Shown here piece by piece: positions 8,723-17,221 of a DNA stretch of 64,000 nucleotides. The notes beneath the pieces are model-generated. The model saw only the letters and a program-made list of their open reading frames with translations. It made no database searches and was not told where the DNA came from. Positions within the stretch are counted from its first letter, which is position 1. Every line of letters begins with the position of its first letter. The position numbers and the translations under genes are program-made. The stretch lies in NCBI RefSeq assembly GCF_049670895.1, contig NZ_CP187170.1. One strand, given 5' to 3'. Source of the DNA: Pasteurella sp049670895 (GTDB lineage Bacteria > Pseudomonadota > Gammaproteobacteria > Enterobacterales > Pasteurellaceae).

Positions 8723-8778
8723 ATTATATGGGTCGCTTTTTAAGTAAAAGCGAGATTGTGAGATCTTTTTATCAGAAG
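8694..8778 (+). promoter_or_regulatory. secM-secA translational switch hairpin
   Basis: CTGAT (8694-8698) can pair with ATCAG (8771-8775), and GATCTCA (8701-8707) with TGAGATC (8759-8765). The enclosed loop contains a perfect 8-bp hairpin, TCGCTTTT (8733-8740) with AAAAGCGA (8746-8753). The outer stem begins within the Pro100 arrest codon (8693-8695) and reaches into the purine-rich AGAAG (8774-8778) before the secA ATG. A ribosome stalled at the arrest motif would cover the left arm and free the secA start. The pairing is seen in the sequence; the function is inferred from the known SecM mechanism. Confidence 0.65.
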
Positions 8779-8786
8779 AAAATATT

Positions 8787-11480
8787 ATGTTTAGAAGTCT
8801 TATCACCAAAGTATTTGGTAGCCGTAACGATCGCATTTTACGTCGTTTAAATAAAAATGTTATTAAAATCAATAAATTAGAGCCTGAATTTGAAGCGCTG
8901 ACAGATGAACAATTAAAAGCCAAAACAGGCGAGTTTAAAGCCCGTTTAGAGCAAGGGGAAACCTTAGAACAACTTTTACCAGAAGCCTTTGCGACTGTGC
9001 GTGAAGCCAGTAAACGTGTATTAGGCATGCGTCATTTTGATGTGCAATTGTTAGGTGGGATGGTGTTGACGAACCGTTGCATTGCTGAGATGCGTACGGG
9101 GGAAGGGAAAACCTTAACCGCAACCTTACCTTGCTATTTAAATGCCTTGACAGGTAAAGGGGTGCATGTGGTGACGGTGAATGATTATCTTGCACGTCGA
9201 GATGCCGAGACTAACCGTCCGTTATTTGAATTTTTAGGCATGAGTGTTGGGGTGAATATTCCAGGTTTATCGGGTGAACAAAAACGTCAAGCTTATGCCG
9301 CTGATATTACCTATGCCACTAACAGTGAATTAGGTTTTGATTATTTGCGTGATAATCTTGCCCATTCTGCCGAAGAACGTTTTCAGCGTTATTTGCATTA
9401 TGCCTTGGTCGATGAAGTGGATTCTATCTTAATCGATGAAGCCCGCACCCCATTAATTATTTCAGGTCAGGCGGATGATAGCTCAGAGCTTTATCAAACC
9501 ATTGATAAGTTAATTCCACATTTAACCAAACAAGACAAAGAAGACAGTGATGAATATCAAGGTGAAGGCGATTTCACGTTAGATTTAAAAACCAAGCAAG
9601 CACATTTAACCGAACGTGGTCAAGAAAAAGTGGAGCAATGGTTGGTTGAACAAGGCTTAATGACCGCCGAAGAATCTTTATATTCACCTTCTAAGATCGC
9701 ATTGTTACACCATGTTTATGCAGCATTGCGAGCACACAAATTATTTGAACGTGATGTTGATTACATTGTGAAAGATGGCGAAGTCGTCATTGTTGATGAA
9801 CATACGGGACGTACTATGGCAGGTCGCCGTTGGTCAGATGGTTTACACCAAGCTATTGAAGCGAAAGAAGGTGTGCGTATTCAAAGTGAAAACCAAACCG
9901 TGGCATCCATTACCTACCAAAACTATTTCCGCTTATATGAAAAATTGGCGGGGATGACGGGGACTGCAGATACCGAAGCCTTTGAATTCCAACAAATTTA
10001 TGGTTTGGAAACCATTGTGGTGCCAACCAATCGCCCAATGATTCGTGATGATCGCACCGATGTGATGTTTGAAAACGAAGAATATAAATTCAACGCCATT
10101 ATTAAAGATATTCGTGGTTGTGTCGCACGTAAACAACCTGTGTTAGTGGGGACAGTCTCTATTGAGAAATCGGAAATGCTGTCAAAAGCTTTAGACAAAG
10201 CAGGGATCAAACATAATGTTTTGAATGCGAAATTCCATGCACAAGAGGCAGAAATTGTGGCAAATGCGGGCTATCCGGGAGCGGTAACCATTGCGACCAA
10301 TATGGCAGGTCGTGGTACGGATATCGTTTTAGGCGGGAACTGGAAAGCTGAAGTTGAAAAGCTAGACAATCCAACGCCAGAGCAAATTGCCGAAATTGAA
10401 GCAGCATGGAAAGAACGCCATGACATTGTTAAAAATGCAGGGGGATTACATATTATCGGGACAGAACGCCATGAATCTCGCCGTATCGATAACCAATTGC
10501 GTGGTCGTTCAGGTCGTCAAGGTGACCCGGGTTCTTCTCGTTTCTACTTGTCTTTAGATGATGCCTTGATGCGTATTTATTTAAATGAAAGCAAATTAAA
10601 CCTCATGCGTAAAGCCTTTAGTGCACCGGGTGAGGTGATGGAATCGAAAATGTTGGCGAAAGTGATTGCCTCTGCACAAGCGAAAGTGGAAGCACACAAC
10701 TTTGATGGGCGTAAAAACCTGCTTGAATTTGATGATGTGGCAAATGACCAACGCCATGCGATTTACGATCAACGCAATACCTTATTAGACAATGATGATA
10801 TTTCCGATACGATTGATGTGATTCGTTCGGATGTGTTTAATCAAGTGATTGATCAATATGTGCCACCACAATCTTTAGAAGAAATGTGGGATATCCCTGC
10901 ACTTGAACAGCGTTTAAAACAAGATTTTGCGTTGGATCTGCCTATTGAGAAATGGTTAGAGGAAGACAATCACTTTGATGAAGATGCGTTACGTCAGCGT
11001 GTGATTGATTCAGCCATTGCAGAGTATAAACAGAAAGAAGCCATTGTTGGGGCACCTACCATGCGTAGCTTTGAAAAAGGCGTTATGTTACAAACTCTTG
11101 ATGAGCTTTGGAAAGAACATTTATCTGCGATGGATCATTTACGTCGTGGTATCCATTTACGCGGTTATGCTCAAAAAGATCCAAAACAGGAATACAAAAA
11201 AGAATGTTTCCAAATGTTTACGGATATGTTGGATGCCTTAAAATTGAGTGTGATTACCACCTTAAGCCGTGTACAAGTGCGTACTCAAGAAGAAGTGGAG
11301 CAAGCAGAACGTCAACGCCAAGAAATGGCACAACGTGAAAATGCGGCGATGCAATTTAATGGGGCAGACAGTACAGAGGCACCGATTGAGGTGGATCATA
11401 AAATTGGTCGTAATGAGCCTTGTCCTTGTGGATCAGGCAAGAAATATAAGCATTGCCATGGCAGTAAGGCAAAATATTAA
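8787..11480 (+). CDS. secA: Preprotein translocase ATPase SecA
   Basis: The motor that drives unfolded preproteins through SecYEG. The 897-residue protein has Walker A in MRTGEGKTLTATLP (near residue 105), the DEAD-type VDEVDSILIDEARTPLIISG, an arginine-finger region NQLRGRSGRQGDPG, and a C-terminal zinc/SecB-binding motif with Cys879, Cys881, Cys890 and His891 (CPCGSGKKYKHCHG). Full length for the family. The leader gene secM precedes it by 64 bases and mutT follows. Confidence 0.98.
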   Translation: MFRSLITKVFGSRNDRILRRLNKNVIKINKLEPEFEALTDEQLKAKTGEFKARLEQGETLEQLLPEAFATVREASKRVLGMRHFDVQLLGGMVLTNRCIAEMRTGEGKTLTATLPCYLNALTGKGVHVVTVNDYLARRDAETNRPLFEFLGMSVGVNIPGLSGEQKRQAYAADITYATNSELGFDYLRDNLAHSAEERFQRYLHYALVDEVDSILIDEARTPLIISGQADDSSELYQTIDKLIPHLTKQDKEDSDEYQGEGDFTLDLKTKQAHLTERGQEKVEQWLVEQGLMTAEESLYSPSKIALLHHVYAALRAHKLFERDVDYIVKDGEVVIVDEHTGRTMAGRRWSDGLHQAIEAKEGVRIQSENQTVASITYQNYFRLYEKLAGMTGTADTEAFEFQQIYGLETIVVPTNRPMIRDDRTDVMFENEEYKFNAIIKDIRGCVARKQPVLVGTVSIEKSEMLSKALDKAGIKHNVLNAKFHAQEAEIVANAGYPGAVTIATNMAGRGTDIVLGGNWKAEVEKLDNPTPEQIAEIEAAWKERHDIVKNAGGLHIIGTERHESRRIDNQLRGRSGRQGDPGSSRFYLSLDDALMRIYLNESKLNLMRKAFSAPGEVMESKMLAKVIASAQAKVEAHNFDGRKNLLEFDDVANDQRHAIYDQRNTLLDNDDISDTIDVIRSDVFNQVIDQYVPPQSLEEMWDIPALEQRLKQDFALDLPIEKWLEEDNHFDEDALRQRVIDSAIAEYKQKEAIVGAPTMRSFEKGVMLQTLDELWKEHLSAMDHLRRGIHLRGYAQKDPKQEYKKECFQMFTDMLDALKLSVITTLSRVQVRTQEEVEQAERQRQEMAQRENAAMQFNGADSTEAPIEVDHKIGRNEPCPCGSGKKYKHCHGSKAKY

Positions 11481-11512
11481 TGGCGAGTAGAATAGCTCAG
11501 TAACGTGGATGT

Positions 11513-11561
11513 AAAAGTGCGGTATGTTTTAAAAAAATTTTAAAATTGACCGCACTTTTTT
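11513..11561 (+). terminator. Terminator made of an inverted uptake-signal pair
   Basis: AAAAGTGCGGT (11513-11523) pairs with ACCGCACTTTT (11549-11559), followed by Ts. It lies between secA and mutT, so it could reduce or end secA transcription. The two arms are oppositely oriented uptake signal cores. Confidence 0.65.
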
Positions 11562-11569
11562 AAGGATAA

Positions 11570-11977
11570 ATGATGACAAAACCTTTAGTTCAAGTTGCCG
11601 CAGGCATCATTCGTAATGAATTTGGTCAGATTTATTTAACCCAACGCTTAGAAGGTCAAGATTTTGCACAATCTTTGGAATTTCCTGGTGGAAAAGTGGA
11701 TCAAGGTGAAACACCAGAGGAAGCCTTAAAGCGTGAGTTGGAAGAAGAAATTGGTATTCATCTTTTACATGCAGAGCTTTATGAACGTTTTCAGTTTGAA
11801 TATCCAACAAAACGCATTTCGTTCTATTTTTATTTGGTCGATGAATGGTTTGGTGAACCCTTTGGACGTGAAGGTCAAGAAGGATTTTGGCTTGCACAGA
11901 ATGAATTAGATGAAGGGTTATTTCCTCCTGCTAATGCAAAACTTATTCAGCGTTTATTGGCAGAAGTGAATACCTAA
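11570..11977 (+). CDS. mutT: 8-oxo-dGTP diphosphatase MutT
   Basis: It hydrolyses 8-oxo-dGTP and so prevents A:T to C:G transversions. The 135-residue Nudix protein has the full Nudix box at residues 41-63 (GKVDQGETPEEALKRELEEE, then IGI). Its position after secA is the classical secM-secA-mutT order. Tandem ATG codons at 11570 and 11573 are both possible starts. Confidence 0.95.
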   Translation: MMTKPLVQVAAGIIRNEFGQIYLTQRLEGQDFAQSLEFPGGKVDQGETPEEALKRELEEEIGIHLLHAELYERFQFEYPTKRISFYFYLVDEWFGEPFGREGQEGFWLAQNELDEGLFPPANAKLIQRLLAEVNT

Positions 11978-11995
11978 AAGCATGATAATTAAAAG

Positions 11996-12028
11996 ACACC
12001 CTGTGATTAATTCGCAGGGTGTTTTTAT
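11996..12028 (+). terminator. Rho-independent terminator after mutT
   Basis: The stem ACACCCTG (11996-12003) / CAGGGTGT (12015-12022) is followed by TTTTTATTTT. Confidence 0.85.
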
Positions 12029-12115
12029 TTTCAACAACCAAGTAAACAAGGTGGGCGATGATGCCTTTAAGAGCAAGCATGGCTTAAACATCTAGGCGAA
12101 TGTATTTCGGCTAGG

Positions 12116-13147
12116 TTAGCAAATCTGGATGCTGAGTGCCATCAGGCTTTCCCAAAGGTCATCACTAAACTGTTGTTTGGCAGCTCGTTCTATTTCTGCC
12201 AGTTGTTGAAAGATTCGATACAATTTTCGATAGGTCAGGCGTTGAAAAGCCTGTGTAAAAAGAGGGCGACGGTTTTGCCATACTTTTAAGCGATCAAAAT
12301 GTTCACGTAGTTGATGAAGAGGTAACGGGTCGTCAAGTGCGTATGGCTGTGTTGGTTTTGCCAATTCAAGTAAGGTCATGAGATCGCGTTGTAGTGTCCG
12401 CAATAAAATGATCGGTTGCATCTCTTCCGCTTTTAAGCCCATTAAAATACGATTGGCACGGTTAATCTTCCCTTCAAGTAGTGCATCAACCCATTGGAAC
12501 GGGGTAAATACAGCGGATTGTTCCACGCTATTTTGCACACGTTGATAAGTCAGTTTGTTGTCAGGATAGAGTAGTGCAAGTAATTGCAAACTTTGTTTTA
12601 GTGCTAAGAGATTATTTTCGTAACTATAACAAAGCAATTGCACCGCTTGATCGTCAATGTGTAATCCCATGGATTTCGCACGTTGTTGAACCCAACGAGG
12701 CAATTGCTCAATTGTGGGGGTTTGGCAATTCACTAAAATCGCTTGTGGCTCGTAAGTGTTAGCCTCGGTGAACCATTTTTGTTTTTCAGTGGCTTTTGCC
12801 AGTTTAGGTAACTGCAAAACCAGTAGCACGTCTTCATTTAACAAGCTAATGAGTTCTTGCAGATGTTGCTGTAAAAGTGCGGTTAGATTTTCAGGTAAAT
12901 TGAGCAATAAAATTTGTTTATTGAAAAATAATCCCATGGATTGGCAACGTTCAAAAATGGCGTTCCAATCCGTTTGGTTATCGACAGAAATCTGTGTTTT
13001 TTCATCAAACCCTTGGCTTAAAGCATATTGACAAATCAAATCTTGGCTTTCACTTAACAATAACGGATCTTGCCCCACTAAATAATAGACTTTTGCCAGT
13101 CGATTTGTGAGAGAAGATCCGAGTTGTTCAGTAAAAATGCGATTCAT
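12116..13147 (-). CDS. holA: DNA polymerase III delta subunit
   Basis: The clamp-loader subunit that opens the beta clamp. The 343-residue sequence (MNRIFTEQLGSSLTNRLAKVYYLVGQDPLLLSESQDLI...) has the N-terminal AAA-like fold and the helical C-terminus typical of HolA. It lies directly after lptE (8-base gap), which with leuS upstream is the conserved leuS-lptE-holA order. An uptake signal core lies inside the gene near 12872. Confidence 0.94.
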   Translation of the reverse strand: MNRIFTEQLGSSLTNRLAKVYYLVGQDPLLLSESQDLICQYALSQGFDEKTQISVDNQTDWNAIFERCQSMGLFFNKQILLLNLPENLTALLQQHLQELISLLNEDVLLVLQLPKLAKATEKQKWFTEANTYEPQAILVNCQTPTIEQLPRWVQQRAKSMGLHIDDQAVQLLCYSYENNLLALKQSLQLLALLYPDNKLTYQRVQNSVEQSAVFTPFQWVDALLEGKINRANRILMGLKAEEMQPIILLRTLQRDLMTLLELAKPTQPYALDDPLPLHQLREHFDRLKVWQNRRPLFTQAFQRLTYRKLYRIFQQLAEIERAAKQQFSDDLWESLMALSIQIC

Positions 13148-13155
13148 GTTTGGCT

Positions 13156-13659
13156 TTATTGGCTTTGAACTTGATGCTGTAAGGCAACCATTTTGCTGAT
13201 GAGCTGACGGGCAGCCTGTTCACGCATATCATTCCAGATAACGTCTTTTTCTGCCGATTTTGCTAAGGCAGCACGTGAGTTATCAAAGAATGTGCGGTTG
13301 ACTTGTGTGGAAATTGGGAAAACATGGTTATTGGGTAATTTCACACTGGCTTCCACCTCTAAAAACAACATTTTTTCCGCTTCTCGTCCATGTTTAAAAA
13401 TCGAGGCGACTTTATCACTGGTACTCACTTTATTTAAACGTAGTACAGGGATATTTTGTTGGGCATCGACTAATTCAATATTATGACGTTGTAATTGTTT
13501 TCTTAACACAATCGCCATTTCGCTATAAGGATCGCTGCTTTCAAGGGTGAGCGTTTGTAAAGCGGGAGGAATGAGTCCGCCATTTTGGAATTGTAAACCG
13601 CAAGCACTTAAGGTGAAAAGCAGGCTACTGATAAACAGCATTTTAAGTTGTTTTAACAT
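13156..13659 (-). CDS. lptE: LPS assembly lipoprotein LptE
   Basis: The outer-membrane lipoprotein that plugs LptD and delivers LPS to the surface. The start is taken at the ATG at 13659 (MLKQLKMLFISSLLFTLSACGLQF), giving 167 residues with a lipobox LSAC (Cys at about 20); a longer in-frame reading runs into leuS and is unlikely. The remainder is small and alpha/beta, as expected. It sits between leuS and holA. Confidence 0.9.
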   Translation of the reverse strand: MLKQLKMLFISSLLFTLSACGLQFQNGGLIPPALQTLTLESSDPYSEMAIVLRKQLQRHNIELVDAQQNIPVLRLNKVSTSDKVASIFKHGREAEKMLFLEVEASVKLPNNHVFPISTQVNRTFFDNSRAALAKSAEKDVIWNDMREQAARQLISKMVALQHQVQSQ

Positions 13660-13673
13660 GGTCTGATCCTTAA

Positions 13674-13698
13674 TTTCCCTCTTATAAAAAGAGGGAAA
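13674..13698. repeat. Inverted repeat between leuS and lptE
   Basis: TTTCCCTCT (13674-13682) pairs with AGAGGGAAA (13690-13698) over a 7-base loop. No U-run follows on the minus strand, so it is more likely a processing or attenuation hairpin than a full terminator. Confidence 0.4.
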
Positions 13699-13717
13699 TA
13701 TGAAGATAAAGAAGGCA

Positions 13718-16300
13718 TTATTTCGCCACGAAGCTAAATAATTTACCCGGTACATAGATGGTTTTTACAATGGTTAAACCTTCTAAATGTTTGCTAACAT
13801 TGCTGTCTGCTAATGCCACTTGCTTGATATCCTCTTCTGACATATCGGCAGGCACGGTCACTTTGGCACGCACTTTACCATTGACTTGTACCACAACTAA
13901 TTTTTCGTCATCAATCATGGCTTGCTCATCGGCTTGTACCCAAGGTGCGAAGTCGATAGTGTCGGCATTGCCTAAGTCTTTCCATAATTGGAAACAAATA
14001 TGTGGTGTAATTGGATAAAGCATACGCACAACGGCACTTAAGGCTTCCGCCATAATGGCACGATCTTGGGCTTCCACTAATGGGGCTTTGGTTAATTTAT
14101 TCATTAACTCCATGATCGCGGCAATGGCGGTATTGAAGGTTTGGCGACGACCAATATCATCACTGACTTTCGCAATAGTTTTGTGAACATCACGGCGTAA
14201 AGCTTTTTGGGTATTGGAAAGTGCGGTCGGTTCTACGGCAGTTTCTGCTGGATTTTTGTTGTATTCAAACACTAAATTCCATAAACGACCTAAGAAACGT
14301 TTTGCACCTTCTACGCCTGATTCTTGCCATTCAAGAGTCATTTCGGCAGGTGATGCGAACATCATGAATAAACGCACGGTATCTGCACCGTATTTTTCCA
14401 CCATTTCTTGTGGGTCAATGCCGTTATTTTTGGATTTGGACATTTTGGTCATGCCAGAATGCACCAATTCACGGCCTTCTTTGTCATAGGCTTTTAAAAT
14501 ACGCCCTTTTTCATCACGCTCAAGGGTCACTTCCGTAGGCGAAACCCAAATTCGTTCATTGGTTGGCGAGGTGTAGTAAAAGGCATCAGCTAACACCATG
14601 CCTTGGCACAATAGTTTATCGGCAGGCTCATCACAGGTCACAAAACCTGCATCACGCAATAATTTGTGGAAGAAACGGAAATACAATAAGTGCATGGTCG
14701 CATGCTCAATACCACCGATATATTGATCCACTGGTAACCAATAATTGGCTTCTTCTTTGTCTAACATTGCTTCTGCAAATGTTGGTGACGTGTAGCGTGC
14801 GTAGTACCAAGATGATTCCATAAAGGTATCAAAGGTATCGGTTTCTTTGTATGCGGGTTGACCGTTATAGGTGGTTTTTGCCCATTCTGGATCGGCTTTA
14901 ATTGGGCTTTTCACCCCGTCCATCACCACATCTTCTGGCAATACGATTGGTAAATCTTGTAATGGGGCTGGCACCACTTCGCCGTTCTCTAAGGTCAGCA
15001 TTGGGATAGGTGCACCCCAGTAGCGTTGACGAGATACACCCCAGTCACGTAAGCGGTAGTTAGTTTGTTTTTTACCAACGCCCATTTGTGAAAGTTTTTC
15101 TGAAATGCCATTAAATGCACCATCGAAATCTAAGCCATCATATTCATTAGAGTTGATCACTTTACCATATTCAGTGAATGCGGCTTTGCTGAAATCCCAC
15201 GCTGAGCCATCTAATGGCTCAATCACTTGTTTGATTGGCAAATCATATTTCAACGCAAACTCGTGATCACGCTCATCGTGACCAGGTACAGCCATTACAG
15301 CACCAGTACCATAATGCATTAACACAAAGTTAGCGACCCAAACAGGTAATTTCTCGCCAGTTAATGGGTGAACAACATATAAACCTGTTGCCATCCCTTT
15401 CTTTTCCATCGTCGCCAGTTCTGCTTCTGCGACTTTGGTATTTTTACACTCTTGGATAAATTGGGCTAACTCAGGATGATGTTCTGCCGCTTTCTCCGCT
15501 AAAGGGTGAGCGGCGGCGACCGCCACATAAGACACACCAAAGAAAGTGTCTGGACGTGTGGTGTACACCGTTAAGCTGTCGTCAGATTGGTCTAATTTGA
15601 AGGTGATTTCCACCCCTTCAGAACGCCCGATCCAGTTGCGTTGCATGGTTTTTACTTGATCTGGCCATAATGGTAAGCGGTCTAAATCCCCGAGTAATTG
15701 TTCGGCATAATCGGTGATTTTAATAAACCATTGTGGAATTTCTTTTTGTTCTACTGGGGTATCACAACGCCAGCAACAGCCTTCATGCACTTGTTCGTTG
15801 GCTAACACTGTTTCATCGTTCGGGCACCAGTTGACGGTTGAGGTTTTCTTGTAAACTAAGCCTTTTTTGTATAATTCTGTGAAGAACCATTGTTCCCATT
15901 TGTAATATTCTGGTTTACAGGTGGTGACTTCACGATCCCAATCAAAACCAAAACCCAAAATTTTGAGTTGGTTTTTCATGTAATCAATGTTTTCGTAGGT
16001 CCATTTTGCGGGTGCAGTTTTGTTTTTGATTGCCGCCCCTTCAGCTGGCAAACCGAATGCATCCCAACCCATTGGTTGCAACACATTTTTGCCGTTCATA
16101 CGTTGATAGCGTGACACCACATCACCAATGGTGTAGTTACGCACATGCCCCATATGCAGGCGACCAGAGGGGTAAGGGAACATGGAGAGGCAGTAATATT
16201 TCGGTTTTTGAGTATCTTTAATCGCTTTAAATGTTTTATTTTCAGCCCAGTATTGTTGAACTTCCGGTTCAATCAAATCGGGACGGTATTGTTCTTGCAT
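13718..16300 (-). CDS. leuS: Leucyl-tRNA synthetase
   Basis: It charges tRNA-Leu. The 860-residue class I synthetase has the HIGH-type motif PYPSGRLHMGHVRNY near residue 50, a CP1 editing domain (PDTFFGVSYVAVAAAHPLA), and the KMSKS loop MTKMSKSKNNGIDP near 620. The C-terminus has the tRNA-binding tail (VVVQVNGKVRAKVTVPADMSE). Full length for bacterial LeuS. It is first in the leuS-lptE-holA operon. Confidence 0.98.
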   Translation of the reverse strand: MQEQYRPDLIEPEVQQYWAENKTFKAIKDTQKPKYYCLSMFPYPSGRLHMGHVRNYTIGDVVSRYQRMNGKNVLQPMGWDAFGLPAEGAAIKNKTAPAKWTYENIDYMKNQLKILGFGFDWDREVTTCKPEYYKWEQWFFTELYKKGLVYKKTSTVNWCPNDETVLANEQVHEGCCWRCDTPVEQKEIPQWFIKITDYAEQLLGDLDRLPLWPDQVKTMQRNWIGRSEGVEITFKLDQSDDSLTVYTTRPDTFFGVSYVAVAAAHPLAEKAAEHHPELAQFIQECKNTKVAEAELATMEKKGMATGLYVVHPLTGEKLPVWVANFVLMHYGTGAVMAVPGHDERDHEFALKYDLPIKQVIEPLDGSAWDFSKAAFTEYGKVINSNEYDGLDFDGAFNGISEKLSQMGVGKKQTNYRLRDWGVSRQRYWGAPIPMLTLENGEVVPAPLQDLPIVLPEDVVMDGVKSPIKADPEWAKTTYNGQPAYKETDTFDTFMESSWYYARYTSPTFAEAMLDKEEANYWLPVDQYIGGIEHATMHLLYFRFFHKLLRDAGFVTCDEPADKLLCQGMVLADAFYYTSPTNERIWVSPTEVTLERDEKGRILKAYDKEGRELVHSGMTKMSKSKNNGIDPQEMVEKYGADTVRLFMMFASPAEMTLEWQESGVEGAKRFLGRLWNLVFEYNKNPAETAVEPTALSNTQKALRRDVHKTIAKVSDDIGRRQTFNTAIAAIMELMNKLTKAPLVEAQDRAIMAEALSAVVRMLYPITPHICFQLWKDLGNADTIDFAPWVQADEQAMIDDEKLVVVQVNGKVRAKVTVPADMSEEDIKQVALADSNVSKHLEGLTIVKTIYVPGKLFSFVAK

Positions 16301-16510
16301 AATGTTACCTTTGATTTTAACCGCATCGTGCGGACGAATTTACTTAAGAAAATGTGATATAGGATAGCTCAAAATGGTCAAAATTGACAGTATAAAGCAC
16401 CAGAAACTGGGGGAAAAATTATGTATTCTGTTGGAAATCCGTGGCGGTGAACAGAAAACCGAGATAGCTTCATCTGGCAAAGGGAAAGACGCTGTCTTAG
16501 GCGTTTTGAA

Positions 16511-16542
16511 TAAAAAAATCCACCTAAAGTGCGGTGGATTTT
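16511..16542 (-). terminator. Terminator after the merP-like gene
   Basis: GGTGGATTTT (16533-16542) and AAAATCCACC (16515-16524) form the stem; read on the minus strand it ends in a T-run (16511-16518 on the complement). The loop holds an uptake signal core. Positions 16301-16510 hold no gene that I can support. Confidence 0.75.
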
Positions 16543-16551
16543 CAACATGTT

Positions 16552-16857
16552 TTAAGGCTGTTGACTGAGGATTTCGGGCGTGTATTCGAGTTGACGAATC
16601 GCCTCGATAAATTGTTGATTATCCACAGATTGCTTTGCCACAATGTTCACCAGACGATCTTTAAACTGTGCTTTGGTGGAGATCACGCCTTCAATCTCTC
16701 GTAATTCCTTATTGACTAAATACACACAAAGCGAGCAAGTCATTTCTGGAATATGGATGACAACCTGTTTTTCATCAGAATTCAGGCTTGAGTGGGTGGC
16801 ATAACTTGGATTCATCAATAGGAAAATCAGCCAAGCTACATAGCAAATCTTTTTCAT
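16552..16857 (-). CDS. MerP-like periplasmic heavy-metal-binding protein
   Basis: A 101-residue exported protein: a signal peptide (MKKICYVAWLIFLLMNPSYA) is followed by a single heavy-metal-associated domain with the metal-binding CxxC in MTCSLC (near residue 40). This resembles MerP, which binds Hg(II) in the periplasm and hands it to MerT. It follows the MerT-like gene by 10 bases. No merA or merR is present here, so mercury detoxification is not implied; another thiophilic metal is possible. Confidence 0.78.
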   Translation of the reverse strand: MKKICYVAWLIFLLMNPSYATHSSLNSDEKQVVIHIPEMTCSLCVYLVNKELREIEGVISTKAQFKDRLVNIVAKQSVDNQQFIEAIRQLEYTPEILSQQP

Positions 16858-16867
16858 TTCTGCTCCG

Positions 16868-17221
16868 TTAGTCTAAAAAGTAAGGCAATAAGGTGGGGTA
16901 AAATAAGAAAAACAACATGATGACAAACACAATGCCGTATAACCCCATAAAACCTTTACGCGAGAGGAATTGGGTACAGAGGATTTTCTTGGAAAAAGTG
17001 AGTAACCAAAAACCATAACCAAAGGAACTCACGGCGATGATTAACATCGGTAAGCGTAAATATTCCAGTTGATTCAAGCTCACTAACCAAGAAGATGACA
17101 CACCAAAGACCAAATAAATCAATGGGGCGATACAACACAGTGTCGATGTGATCGCCGCCATGATTGCAGTGATACCACTGGCAATCAGCCTTTTGTTAGC
17201 GTTGTTTTGAGGTAAATTCAT
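16868..17221 (-). CDS. MerT-like inner-membrane metal transporter
   Basis: A 117-residue protein (start MNLPQNNANKRL at 17221) with three predicted membrane helices. The vicinal cysteine pair in helix 1 (ITSTLCCIAPLIYLVFG) is the hallmark of MerT. A further single Cys occurs in KKILCTQF in the loop between the later helices. It overlaps the end of the upstream transglutaminase-like gene by 26 bases, showing co-expression. Substrate unknown; Hg(II) or another soft metal by family. Confidence 0.78.
   Translation of the reverse strand: MNLPQNNANKRLIASGITAIMAAITSTLCCIAPLIYLVFGVSSSWLVSLNQLEYLRLPMLIIAVSSFGYGFWLLTFSKKILCTQFLSRKGFMGLYGIVFVIMLFFLFYPTLLPYFLD

Noticed and set aside
12029..12115. Gene fragment between mutT terminator and holA stop
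   Set aside because: 87 bases with no frame, hairpin or motif that I could support.
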